A stretch of 64,000 nucleotides of DNA from Hippophae tibetana (lineage: Eukaryota; Streptophyta; Magnoliopsida; Rosales; Elaeagnaceae), in assembly GCA_037013495.1 (NCBI GenBank), contig CM072808.1:46238068-46302067 (forward strand), written 5' to 3'. Numbering within the stretch: position 1 is the first letter of the stretch; each line of letters begins with the position of its first letter. The position numbers were made by a program, and so were the translations under genes. Shown here in pieces: positions 1 to 10,426 of the stretch. The notes beneath the pieces are model-generated. The model did no database searches. It was given only the letters and a program-made list of their open reading frames with translations, and was not told the origin of the DNA.

Positions 1-3000
1 AATAGGCTTCCTTCTATCTCAAGGAGGCGAGTTTGCCTTTGTAGTTTTCTCTCTCGCAAATAGGTGGGTTATATAACATACTATGTGCACATATTCACTG
101 ATTGTACCTTTTAACATTGTATTCTCTCTTGACACAGGCTTGGTGTGCTTCCACTTGAACTTAACAAATTGCTCATAATTGTTGTTGTCTTGTCAATGGC
201 ATTAACACCATTGCTAAACGAAGCTGGAAGGAAGGCTGCTGAAATTCTTGATGATAGTTTTAATCAGGAGGATGTATGTTCCTGCTTTAACTTTTTTCTT
301 AATAAGAAACATAAAAATTTCATTGAATAAAGAAAGAGAAGGTGCGAAGTGGTGAAGAGGTTTAACTTTTTTTTATAATGATGAGTTGTCAAGTCTTTGC
401 CTAGATGAAGCAACAATGTATGGCGGGTAAAATTGTTGGATTTAGTTCTAATAAATTTAAAACTGAAGGAAACAATTACATACACCTGAAACATAATCAG
501 TAATATCAATAAAATAAGAAGCCAATGTTTTAAAAGGTAGCATCATTGCATTTTCTTAGCTCTGTATTTGATGCCCAATTGTTCCTACTGACGAGTGGAC
601 AATTATTGGAATGGATGAAATACTTGGTTTCTTATATTACTTTCTTTGAATATCTAGTTTATGCCCTTAGTTTTTGATGAATGATTTCACAATTTCTAAA
701 TTTAGTCTATTCCCATTTCTCAAATTAAAATTACAATTACATTTTTTTTTGCGCTCTAAATTACAATTACAGTTTATATTTCATGTATTGTTGATTTAAA
801 ATTTTCACAGAAAGCTGCTGAAGTGGTGAACTTTGAGGCCAGTGAACCTGTTGTCATTCTTGGATTTGGACAAACGGGTCAGGTACAATTGTGAAGAATA
901 TCTGTAAGAATCATCTAGTTCATTAATTTATCAACTAGTTGATAACTAGAACATGTTTTTCCTATAAGAAGAGCCCACTTAGAACTTTAGAAAGTCTTTA
1001 TAAGGAGAAAAATAAAATAAATTAAAACCAAAAAGGTCGAGCATATCCTTTCTTTCCGCTTTCAATCTCTCCATTTGAGCCACGTATGAACTTCCCCAAA
1101 TATCAATAACGTTCCTACTTGTAATTTTTGAATAGTCAATTTTTTAGTTTTTGGTTTATTCCTTCTTATTGGTCTTAAGATGACACAAGGATTTTGTTAA
1201 AAAGAAATGTAAAATCCATAAAAGGGATGAAATTACCATATAGAAGACTAACGTTCTAAAGAAGTTCTAAAGAAATACAGAAAGAAGGAAATAATCATAA
1301 TCAATACTACCTGCCAAAATATTGTACCCTGTGTTGTAATGGAAACTAGAAAACCCAATATAAAGATACTCTTTTTAGGATAGCATGACACTTTGGTCAC
1401 TTTATTTTTACAAATTGAACATATTAGTCATCTTTTTTAAAATTGGTACACATTAATTACCTTACTGTTGTATTTTTTGACACTAAGGTCTTTTTTTGGC
1501 GAAAAAACATAAATTGGATCAAATCGAATCTTACTAACAGAGGGTTGGTAGATTTTTAAAGATGAAAATGTCTCAAAAAGTTGAAAATAAATTAACAATA
1601 AAGTGATTAAAATCATCAACATTGGTCTAAAATTATTAAAGTATCAATAAATGTAACAACAAGGTGATTAAAGTGTACCATTTTAAAATAAAGCAACCAT
1701 TATATCTATTTTGTGAAAGTAAAGTGGCTCCAAATGCATTTTTCCCTTCCATTTATCTATTTTTATTTTATTGACAAATTAGCATTTTAATCATCTAAAT
1801 TAGAGCACTTTGGTACTTTTGAAGTTGATTCTAATGTTGTTTTGATAACAATTGATGACAAGGGGTGTTATTGTTATTTGAATGCCTTCTTGGGAGTGTT
1901 AATAGTTTCTTAAACACTAGATATGCCAATAAACATTTTCAGGCTAACTTACAATACCTGAGGGAAAAAATCTATTATATAGTTGTGCTGAACCCGCATG
2001 TCCATTAAAAAGGCATCTTTCCTACTCTTTCTCACTTCATGTCCTTTCTTTGCATGCAGGTCCTGGCCAATTTCTTAACCACTCCATTGACTTCTGGAGT
2101 CGATGGTGATGCTCTGAAATGGTCATATGTTGGTTTTGATCTGGATCCTTCTGTTGTGAAGGTCAGTGAGAATATAATTGCGTTGCATTCTAGCTCCAAT
2201 GGCATCTTTAATATTTATGAGAGAAAATTTTAATAGATTAATAGAAATATAGAGAGAGAGAAAGAGATCACACAGTCTCTTAGATTGTACATTCTGCCTT
2301 TATTTTGAGTAATTTGTACTGAGTTATGTCACTTTGCTACTTAACATAAAATCACTTGTTAGGATAAATGTCAACATTAGTTTTAATTTTGTGATATTCT
2401 AAAGTTGCATCTGACATGTGGGTTCAACATGATACTTGGAAGGCCTAACAAGCAGAAATGAATAGTTGGAGGAAACAAAACGTGCAATGATTTAAACTTA
2501 GGATACTTTTCTTTGATGTTTTATTCTACTTTCTTGGTTTTAAACTTACCTTAATGTTGAATCTAATGAGGTGGACAAATGGTCAAATAGTATATATCGT
2601 GTGGAGAGAGATTAGAAAACATAGAACAAGAGAGAGAAAGTGTGCAGTTAAGAGACAACAGAGAGAGTGAAAAGAATCTGAACCATCTCAATTGTATTGT
2701 TTATCTTTGCTTGGTACAAGCACACTTGTGTAAAACAAACCTTTTTTAGTGTTAGAATTTTGCTACCCTACAGAATTTTGGCTGTCTCGTTAAATAGAGA
2801 CTTGAATGGTCTTTTCTTCTTCTCTCTCTCTCTCTCTCTACACTGAATAAAAAGCTGCAAATAAGAATAATTTTATATGGCACTATTGGGGTACTAAAAC
2901 CAGGTGGATAGATCCATCATCATTGATTAGATTTCATTAAAATTCAAAGAACTATTAAATTTGTGACACGTAAGTAGTATTGAGTGGTGTAGTAGTTTTG

Positions 3001-5019
3001 TAAAGTGTTTTCCTGAAAATAATGATGATGCAGAAAATTCTATTTACCACAGGCATCCAGGAAGCTTGGATTTCCAGTTCTCTATGGAGATGGATCACGT
3101 CCAGCAGTTTTGCAGTCTGCAGGTATCACCTCTCCAAAGGCTGTCATGGTCATGTACACTGGAAAGAAGAAGACTGTTGAGTCAGTTCAAAGGCTTCGAC
3201 TTGCTTTTCCTGGAGTAAGCCCCCTCTCTCTCACACACACACACACACATACATACGTGCAGGCGCGTGTACAAACATGTGTATGCTCTTGCTCTTCATC
3301 AGCTTATTTGTGCATGTGCTCTTGGTTAGGAGAGAACTTGTTCGTATTAATGATTGTTATCTACTCAACAAAATTATGTTAGAGTTGGGAACAGATGAAG
3401 TAAGGATTTAGGTTTTGTGAGTATTTTGTGTTTGTCCAACACTTTGTTATCTCCATGTGTTTGATAATGGATTCCTCGTTGTCTCTGCTGGCTACAAGCA
3501 ACTAAAACTGAACCATGTAAAAGTCTTCTCTGACTCATAATTAGTCTCATTTCATTAAATACTACCCTTTTTGTCAGCTTTACTCTCTTCATTCCAGCAT
3601 ATTGATGAAAATTCAAAATCGCAGATGCCAATTTATGCCAGAGCTCAGGACCTGATGCACCTTTTAGATCTGAAAAAAGCAGGTGCAACAGATGCAATTT
3701 TGGAAAATGCAGAGGTAGTTAAAAAATCAATATTTCATTAATATTATGTTTAGATCAAACATACTTGTATGGTTCAACTTGAATTAAAAGTGTCTACCAA
3801 ACGACTAGATGAACCACAATATTTCTTTATATTTGAATGCACAAACCTGGACCGTTTGTTTAACTTCTTGCAGACAAGTCTGCAGTTGGGCTCCAAGCTT
3901 TTGCAAGGACTTGGTGTCATGTCTGATGATGTGAACTTTCTTAGTCAGCTTCTGCGCAACTCCATGGAGCTTCAAGCTCAAGAAGTACTTGGAAGAAATG
4001 ATGATAGGGAAAATGAGAGCATGAAACCATTGCAGGTATGTAATGTAGAAAAAAAATGATTAAGTGCTTTAGTTGGTTAAAAATATGAAAGTACTAAATT
4101 AGTAAAAACAAAGGACAACATAGACACACAATTATATATTCTCCCTCTCAAAGTTTTGAAATAGATATTCCCTTTGTTCCTTCAGAGAAAACATTTCCCC
4201 TGTTTTTCCTTTTCTTGCTAAAGCTCTTGATCCAAAGTGTCAATTGGGAGGTCAAATAATGTGTGTTTTAAAAAAAGACTAAGCTAATAATTTCCTATTT
4301 ATTTTAGTACGCATTCTATGACTATGAGGGATTAGAGGTGTAAATTAAGATGGGATGTTGATGAGATTCATGAGACAATTTATTAATTTTCAAAAATCAT
4401 CTCATCTTGTCTTATTAAATTTTTAATGAGATAAGATGTTAATGAAATGATACTAATTAAGATATCTTATTGGTCTCTAATAGGTCTAAATAAGACAAAT
4501 AAAAATATAAAAATAATAAAAAATATGGTAAATATTAATTTATAATATAAGTTTAATAAGAAAAAATGATACATATGTTTAAAGTTAGATTCATTAGGAC
4601 CACGATGCAAATGAGATGAGATAATATTTAAATAAAATGAGACAATATTACACCATGAACTCATTAGAGACATTAAATGAGATATAAAATAAGATAAAAC
4701 AATCCACTTTACATCTCTACGTGGAATTACTTCAATCTACTAATGACATTACATTGTGATCCTTTTTTTGCTTTATTTTTAATATTAACAAAAATAGTTG
4801 GCTTGAAAGGTGAGAGTTGCGGATCTTATTGATGGTCAGATACTTGTTTCATCATCTTTTTCCGACGAGAATTCATCACCTACGAACCAGATGGATACAA
4901 ATCTTGAACTAGAGTGTGATGGGGATCATGTCAAGCAAATAAAGCATTACAGTGAACAAGAGTCTTTAGAAGGTGATGGTGTTTTATTTTGCGAGCTGGA
5001 GAAGAAACAGTTGCCATAG
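1..5019 (+). CDS. KEA3: K+ efflux antiporter 3 (KEA3-like), 3' part, 8 exons seen
   Basis: Exons: 1-63 (partial), 138-273, 811-882, 2060-2161, 3053-3214, 3625-3714, 3874-4035, 4810-5019 (stop TAG). All junctions are GT-AG and the frame is continuous. The first exons encode the last CPA2 antiporter helices (SQGGEFAFVVFSLANR, then LNKLLIIVVVLSMALTP). Next comes a KTN/RCK Rossmann domain with the dinucleotide-binding loop GFGQTG at about 861-879, the acidic FDLDP strand end, and YGDGSRP. The C-terminal tail is acidic and poorly conserved. In Arabidopsis, KEA3 is a thylakoid K+/H+ exchanger that relaxes the proton gradient after high light, and its C-terminal KTN region is regulatory. The transit peptide and most of the membrane domain lie upstream of the window. 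KEA1/KEA2 are the alternative, but the short spacing between antiporter and KTN and the tail fit KEA3 better. Confidence 0.93.
1383..1738. repeat. foldback (MITE-like) element in a KEA3 intron
   Basis: The left arm (about 1383-1490) and the reverse complement of the right arm (about 1635-1738) align over some 100 bp, with landmarks such as GGTACAC(A/T)TTAAT(T/C)ACCTT in both. This is a long imperfect inverted repeat with a short loop. It lies between the exons ending at 882 and starting at 2060. No coding capacity is seen. The superfamily is not assigned because no clear target duplication was found. Confidence 0.6.
2818..2839. repeat. (TC)n microsatellite
   Basis: An uninterrupted TC run in a KEA3 intron. 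Confidence 0.9.
3223..3249. repeat. (TC)n(CA)n compound microsatellite
   Basis: A TC run passes directly into a CA run, starting about 9 bases after the splice donor of the KEA3 exon that ends at 3214. Confidence 0.9.
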
Positions 5020-5479
5020 AAATCTAAAGATTGTGAAGGATTGTGGCGATCGATTCGTTTATGAGGATTAGAAAGGCAGCAATGAGTATTTTCGCCTAAA
5101 TCCTTGGACAAATGTTAAGGCAGTTTTATTCTAGATTTTAAGATGTATAGCAGCAATACCCTTTGAGAAGATAGTTTCTCTTAAAAAAGAGTAAAGTAAA
5201 GAAGCTTTTTAGGAGGCTCAAGGTCTCTGGTACTTTTTATCTATCATTAAACCAGTCTTATTAATTCTGTAGTTTAATTTATCCAAAATTTAATTTATTT
5301 TTTCAATTAGTATTTGAATGTTTTTGGAAATAATCATCATGAATATATTGTTTTGTTTGTGTTTTGTGCGGACAAAGAAGAAGGTTTATTTCAAGCCTGA
5401 ATCTTATTTTTCTTTTTTTGAAATAAATATACTACTCAAACACCAACAGTTACATTTCATTAAACGGTTCAGTAGAGCC
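5020..5479. other. KEA3 3' UTR and downstream flank
   Basis: No further coding sequence. It includes the likely KEA3 3' UTR and an AT-rich flank up to the copia insertion. I could not fix a single polyadenylation site. Confidence 0.6.
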
Positions 5480-5484
5480 CTTTC
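5480..5484. repeat. 5-bp target-site duplication, left copy
   Basis: CTTTC immediately precedes the 5' LTR and recurs immediately after the 3' LTR at 10427-10431. Five bases is the usual size for Ty1-copia integrases, so this fixes both element boundaries. Confidence 0.92.
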
Positions 5485-5514
5485 TATTGGATATTAGTTC
5501 TTAATTCAAAGAAT

Positions 5515-5640
5515 AAACACAAGGAGCTTAATTCAAGGAGTAAAACAAGGAGCTTAATTCAAGGAGTAAAACAAGGAATCCTTAATTCAAGGAGTAAAAC
5601 AAGGAATCCTTAATTCAAGGAGTAAAACAAGGAATGCTTA
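5515..5640 (+). repeat. tandem subrepeats inside the 5' LTR
   Basis: Four successive full units plus a diverged one share the core CTTAATTCAAGGAGTAAAAC at a 26-28 bp period. The 3' LTR has one unit fewer (about 10203-10300). The array lies upstream of the TATA box, where enhancer repeats of plant LTRs often sit; that role is inferred. Confidence 0.9.
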
Positions 5641-5673
5641 ATTTAAAGAGTAATTGAAGGAATAAAATTTCCT

Positions 5674-5681
5674 TATAAATA
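5674..5681 (+). promoter_or_regulatory. TATA box of the 5' LTR
   Basis: TATAAATA, about 90 bp before the LTR end. The identical box in the 3' LTR is at 10334-10341 and points toward the DNA right of the element. Confidence 0.7.
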
Positions 5682-5766
5682 GCTATACAATTGTAATGAA
5701 AACATGAAGAAAATAATACAAACTAGAGAACTCTTTTGTGTAGAGTTATTTCTTGTTTTTTCTACA

Positions 5767-5778
5767 TGGTATCAGAGC
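5767..5778 (+). promoter_or_regulatory. primer binding site, initiator tRNA-Met
   Basis: TGGTATCAGAGC directly abuts the LTR end. It is the standard complement of the 3' end of plant initiator tRNA-Met used to prime minus-strand synthesis. Confidence 0.95.
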
Positions 5779-5833
5779 AGGAAAATTAACTTGCTTCTGC
5801 TTTATTATTATCTTAGCATCTTCAATCTTTGAA

Positions 5834-8800
5834 ATGGCTGAAGATAAGCCGCTAGGATCAGAAGCTGAAAGTTCATCAGTGCTTTCCTTCATGAATATGC
5901 ATGAGGTGGATGTCAACCCAAATCAAAGATTAAGCTCAGTCTTGTTGAATGAGTTTAATTACTTGCCTTGGTCAAGAGCAGTGTCTCTGGCTCTAGGTGG
6001 AAGGTCCAAGTTGGGGTTCATAAATGGAAGCATCGAAGTACCTGATGTTTCCTCACCAACCTATGAATCCTGGCTTAGTAAGGATCAGCTGGTTATGTCA
6101 TGGCTCCTAAATTCCATGGAACGTAAATTAGCTGAAATATTCAGTTACTCTGAATCTGCATACCAACTATGGGAGACGGTCAAGGAAATGTATGGCAGTC
6201 AAAATAATGCTGCACGAGTTTTTCAATTAAAGAAAGACATCTCAGATCTGCAACAAGATGGCAAGCCTTTTGTACAACTCTTAGGAAGCATGAAAAGCAT
6301 GTGGAATGAGTTGGAAATATATCGTCCTCATACAACCGATGTAGCTCTGCTACGAAAGAGAGCGGAAGAAGATAAGATATTTCAACTTTTGTCCAGTCTG
6401 GATTCAACATATGAAGATATACGATGCCATATACTCATGAATACTGAACTTCCTTCCTTCACCAATGTATGTGCGACAATTCAACGTGAAGAAGTAAGAA
6501 GGAAAGTCATGAACAAGGATACAATGGCTAGTTCACCTGAGGCAAGAGCTTATCTAACCAACGAGAGGAAGTACAAAGGGAAGCATCCAAACTTGAAGTG
6601 TCAACATTGCAACCATACGGGCCATGTTAAGGACACATGTTGGATTCTACATCCAGAATTAAAACCTGATTTTATAAAGGATAAGGGTTTACAGAAAGTG
6701 AATCGTACTGGACTCCGTGCTAATCATGCTTTTGCCTCTACCTCTAATGGGTCTGATCCATTCAAGAACTTCACAGCGAATCCAGCTGAACTCATGAATG
6801 AGTTTATGTTGTATCTTCAAAGCAAGACAAGAGGAGCTAGAATTGACTGTGTAGATAGCATAGAAGAAGGAAACTCGACAGCATTGCTAGGCAAGTTTGC
6901 GGGCTTCTTGGCAGATACAAAACTCATACCACAAGAGGACATGCAAGGTATCATAAAAGCCTTTAAAACTGCTCTTAAAATAAATATGTTGCATGATTTT
7001 TGGGTTGTAGATTCAGGTGCCACAGATCATATGACAAACCATGTGTCAAAGTCTCATAAGTTTGAAAAATTAGCAAATCCTTCAAAAGTTTCAATTGCAA
7101 ATGGTGAGAATGTAAAGGTTTTAGGAAAGGAAAAAATAAAATTAATGTCAGATGAAATCGAGTCGGCAGTTTTATATGTACCTTCCTTTCCTTTCCAACT
7201 TCTGTCTGTAGGAAAAATCACAAATACCTTGAATTGCTTAGCCATTTTTTCTCCTCACAATGTCATTTTTCAGGATTGTGTCACCAAAAAGACGATTGGT
7301 GAAGGGTTTTACTTAGATGGTCTCTATTACATATCCAAGAGCAATCCCAGAGGGTTTCAAGCTAAGTTTAATCCTATCCAAGATAATCAATTGTGGCATC
7401 AACGTTTAGCTCACCCTTCTCTACCAATTTTGTCAACTTTATTTCCAAACTTAGGAAATGATGAAATTGCATGTGAAACTTGCCACTTGTCTAAGGCCAC
7501 TAGATTGCTTTTTAATTCTTCCTTGTCTAGGGCTAGTAAGTGTTTTGAACTAGTTCATTCAGATGTATGGGGACCAATTAATGAATCTTTTGATGGTTAT
7601 AAGTATTTTGTGATTTTTGTTGATGATTTCTCTCGAGTCACATGGTTATATCTTTTAAAGTCTAAAAATGAAGTTATGGAAGTATTTAAGGACTTTCATA
7701 ATCTTGTTAAAAATCACTTTTCTTCTAAAATTCAAACCTTAAGGTCTGACAATGGCACCGAATACATGTCCCATATCATGAAACAATATTTGAGCATTCA
7801 TGGCATTATGCATCAAACAAGTTGTGTTGGCACACCTCAACAAAATGGTGTAGCTGAACGCAAAAATCGGGACTTACTTGAAAAAACTAGAGCATTAATG
7901 CTACAAATGAATGTACCAAAGAGATTCTGGTCCCAAGGGGTTATGGCAGCTGCTTACATCATCAATAGATTACCCAGTCGAGTCTTAGATTTCAAGTCTC
8001 CTCTAGAGGTCATGAAAGGAAGGAAAATTAACCTTTCACACCTTAGAGTCTTTGGTTGCATCTGTTTTGTACATATTCAATCTCATCATCGAGATAAATT
8101 GGATCCTAGAGCTGTTAAATGTATTTTTCTTGGTTATTCATCTACACAAAAGGGATATAATTGTTATGATCCCCAACTTAGGAGATTAATTGTGTCTAAA
8201 GATGTTCGATTTTATGAAACTAACCATTTTTTTAGCAAGTCACATGAAATCACAAGTCAAGGGGATGACATCTTGGATGTGTTTCCATTACCAAGAATCG
8301 AACTTGAGGCTCCACAACAACAAGATCCCAGCCATGTCAACATTGATGCATCTCTCACTGAAAGTAACAATGAAGGGTCTCGTCTTAATGGTACACTGCA
8401 TGAAGATGGTGATAATCAAGATGATCCTCACAATATGGTACAAGATGTGAACGAGTGTGAGATAACTCCTTCTGCTCCACGACGTAATCCAATGCGTGTT
8501 AGGCAACCTCCCACAAGACTTCAAGACTTTGTCACCTACAAACCCACACATCCCATCTCAAATTATGTGTCATATAAGAGAGTGACACCAACCCATGCCG
8601 CATTCCTCAGCACTATATCGAGTTACAGTGAGCCTCAAAACTTTCATGAGGCCAACAGCCAAGAGGTGTGGAAGGAAGCCATGCAAGAAGAACTTAAAGC
8701 CCTAGATCAACACAACACATGGAGCATCACCAAACTTCCAAAAGGCAAGAAAGTTGTGGGTTGCAAATGGATCTATAAGCTCAAATTCAAGTCAGATGGA

Positions 8801-10165
8801 TCAATTGAGAGGTATAAAGCAAGATTGGTGGCTCGGGGATTCACGCAAACATTCGAGGTGGATTACAAAGAAACATTTGCACCTGTTGCAAAAATGAACA
8901 CGGTAAGAGTGTTACTGTCTGTGGCTGTAAACAAGGGGTGGTCCATGTACCAAATGGATGTGAAGAATGCATTCTTGCATGGTGATCTCAAAGAAGAAGT
9001 CTATATGAAATTGCCACCTGGGCATCCTCAAAGCAATGAACTGGATTTAGTGTGCAAATTGCACAAATCCATTTATGGTTTGAAACAGTCCCCACGAGCT
9101 TGGTATGCCAAGCTAAGCTCAGTTCTCACTAGTGTTGGTTTCAAAAGCAGCAATGCCGATTCCTCACTATTTGTTCGCACAGGAGCTATGGGCAAATTGG
9201 TTGTGCTGATTTATGTAGATGATCTGATAATTACAGGTGATAATGCTGACGAGATTTTCAACCTCAAACAGTCCCTCAAACAAAGGTTTGCAATTAAAGA
9301 CCTTGGGATATTGAAGTACTTTCTTGGTATAGAAATGGCAACCTCGCACAAGGGACTCTTTCTTAACCAAAGGAAATATATCCTAGATTTGCTTAAGGAA
9401 GCTAACATGAGCGATGCTAAACCAGCCATTACCCCTCTTGACAGCAAGCTCAAACCTAGCTTGAAGGGCACGCCACTCAGGGATATAAGTTATTACCAAC
9501 GACTGGTTGGTAAGTTGATCTACCTAACAATCACCAAACCTGACATCACATATTCTGTAAGTATTGTGAGCCAATTCATGCACTCCCCAACACTTGAGCA
9601 TTTGACCCTTGTTAAAAGGATCTTACGCTACTTAAAAGGATCAGTGGGTCGTGGTATTATCATGAAGAAGAATGACAACACACAAATCATGGGGTATTGT
9701 GATGCTGATTGGGCAGGGAATGCAATTGATCGCAAGTCCACCACTGGCTACTGTACATTTTTCGGTGGAAACTTGGTCACATGGAAGAGTAAGAAGCAAA
9801 CTGTGATTGCCAGATCAAGTGCCGAAGCAGAGTATCGTGCAATGACTTCAACTGCGTGTGAGTTGATATGGCTTAAAGGTCTTCTGTGTGATTTAGGTGT
9901 TCCTACAACTCTTCCTATGTCCTTATTTTGTGACAATCAGGCAGCTATGCATATAGCATCAAACCCAGTGTTTCACGAGAGGACGAAACACATTGAAGTT
10001 GATTGTCATTACGTTCGTGAACAAGTTCAATCACAGGTGATTCAGACACATTATACAAAAAGCTTCGACCAACTGGCTGACATCTTCACCAAGCCCTTGG
10101 CTTCTCATCAATTTCAACGACTTTTGTCCAAGCTTGGATCCATAAATCTTCTGGATCCAGCTTGA
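5834..10165 (+). CDS. copia gag-pol polyprotein, 1443 aa, intact
   Basis: The start is set at the ATG at 5834 (MAEDKPLG). An in-frame upstream ATG at 5753 lies inside the LTR and before the primer site, so it is unlikely to be used. Gag carries a CCHC zinc knuckle (CQHC...H....C) at residues ~256-269. The protease has VVDSGATDH with its aspartate at ~393. A GAG-pre-integrase HHCC-type finger (WHQRLAHPS...CETCHLSK) starts at ~521. The integrase triad is D577, D639, E675, i.e. D-x61-D-x35-E, with the adjacent TPQQNGVAERKNR motif. RT shows QMDVKNAFLHG and the YVDD catalytic box at ~1127. RNase H begins near YCDADWAG (~1290). The stop TGA runs into the polypurine tract. No residue expected to be catalytic is missing. 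Confidence 0.96.
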   Translation: MAEDKPLGSEAESSSVLSFMNMHEVDVNPNQRLSSVLLNEFNYLPWSRAVSLALGGRSKLGFINGSIEVPDVSSPTYESWLSKDQLVMSWLLNSMERKLAEIFSYSESAYQLWETVKEMYGSQNNAARVFQLKKDISDLQQDGKPFVQLLGSMKSMWNELEIYRPHTTDVALLRKRAEEDKIFQLLSSLDSTYEDIRCHILMNTELPSFTNVCATIQREEVRRKVMNKDTMASSPEARAYLTNERKYKGKHPNLKCQHCNHTGHVKDTCWILHPELKPDFIKDKGLQKVNRTGLRANHAFASTSNGSDPFKNFTANPAELMNEFMLYLQSKTRGARIDCVDSIEEGNSTALLGKFAGFLADTKLIPQEDMQGIIKAFKTALKINMLHDFWVVDSGATDHMTNHVSKSHKFEKLANPSKVSIANGENVKVLGKEKIKLMSDEIESAVLYVPSFPFQLLSVGKITNTLNCLAIFSPHNVIFQDCVTKKTIGEGFYLDGLYYISKSNPRGFQAKFNPIQDNQLWHQRLAHPSLPILSTLFPNLGNDEIACETCHLSKATRLLFNSSLSRASKCFELVHSDVWGPINESFDGYKYFVIFVDDFSRVTWLYLLKSKNEVMEVFKDFHNLVKNHFSSKIQTLRSDNGTEYMSHIMKQYLSIHGIMHQTSCVGTPQQNGVAERKNRDLLEKTRALMLQMNVPKRFWSQGVMAAAYIINRLPSRVLDFKSPLEVMKGRKINLSHLRVFGCICFVHIQSHHRDKLDPRAVKCIFLGYSSTQKGYNCYDPQLRRLIVSKDVRFYETNHFFSKSHEITSQGDDILDVFPLPRIELEAPQQQDPSHVNIDASLTESNNEGSRLNGTLHEDGDNQDDPHNMVQDVNECEITPSAPRRNPMRVRQPPTRLQDFVTYKPTHPISNYVSYKRVTPTHAAFLSTISSYSEPQNFHEANSQEVWKEAMQEELKALDQHNTWSITKLPKGKKVVGCKWIYKLKFKSDGSIERYKARLVARGFTQTFEVDYKETFAPVAKMNTVRVLLSVAVNKGWSMYQMDVKNAFLHGDLKEEVYMKLPPGHPQSNELDLVCKLHKSIYGLKQSPRAWYAKLSSVLTSVGFKSSNADSSLFVRTGAMGKLVVLIYVDDLIITGDNADEIFNLKQSLKQRFAIKDLGILKYFLGIEMATSHKGLFLNQRKYILDLLKEANMSDAKPAITPLDSKLKPSLKGTPLRDISYYQRLVGKLIYLTITKPDITYSVSIVSQFMHSPTLEHLTLVKRILRYLKGSVGRGIIMKKNDNTQIMGYCDADWAGNAIDRKSTTGYCTFFGGNLVTWKSKKQTVIARSSAEAEYRAMTSTACELIWLKGLLCDLGVPTTLPMSLFCDNQAAMHIASNPVFHERTKHIEVDCHYVREQVQSQVIQTHYTKSFDQLADIFTKPLASHQFQRLLSKLGSINLLDPA

Positions 10166-10172
10166 GGGGGAG
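10165..10172 (+). promoter_or_regulatory. polypurine tract
   Basis: AGGGGGAG lies immediately before the 3' LTR and overlaps the last base of the gag-pol stop codon. It is the expected primer site for plus-strand synthesis. Confidence 0.88.
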
Positions 10173-10426
10173 TATTGGATATTAGTTCTTAATTCAAAGA
10201 ATAAACACAAGGAGCTTAATTCAAGGAGTAAAACAAGGAGCTTAATTCAAGGAGTAAAACAAGGAATCCTTAATTCAAGGAGTAAAACAAGGAATGCTTA
10301 ATTTAAAGAGTAATTGAAGGAATAAAATTTCCTTATAAATAGCTATACAATTGTAATGAAAACATGAAGAAAATAATACAAACTAGAGAACTCTTTTGTG
10401 TAGAGTTATTTCTTGTTTTTTCTACA
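10173..10426 (+). repeat. 3' LTR of the copia element
   Basis: 254 bp, base-identical by eye to the 5' LTR except for one missing 28-bp subrepeat. Target-duplication copy CTTTC follows at 10427-10431. Confidence 0.95.

Larger units (their letters stand above)
5485..5766 (+). repeat. 5' LTR of the copia element
   Basis: Starts TATTGG and ends TTCTACA, so the ends are TA...CA rather than TG...CA. It contains a tandem 28-bp-class repeat (about 5520-5640) and a TATAAATA box at 5674-5681, which probably drives the genomic RNA. It is 282 bp against 254 bp for the 3' LTR. Confidence 0.95.
5485..10426 (+). mobile_element. complete Ty1-copia LTR retrotransposon, 4942 bp
   Basis: The structure in order is: target duplication, 282-bp 5' LTR, initiator-tRNA-Met primer binding site, one long gag-pol frame, polypurine tract, 254-bp 3' LTR, target duplication. 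Gene order protease-integrase-RT-RNase H defines copia (Pseudoviridae-type) rather than gypsy. The LTRs are identical apart from one extra 28-bp subrepeat in the 5' copy, and the polyprotein has no stop or frameshift, so the insertion is recent and the copy could be autonomous. It lies about 465 bp downstream of the KEA3 stop, in the same orientation. I did not assign a lineage; the small size and short LTRs would suit an Ale- or Ivana-type element. Confidence 0.96.

Noticed and set aside
6180..9936. Antisense and alternate-frame ORFs inside the copia element
   Set aside because: All are shadows of the intact gag-pol frame, with no motifs of their own.
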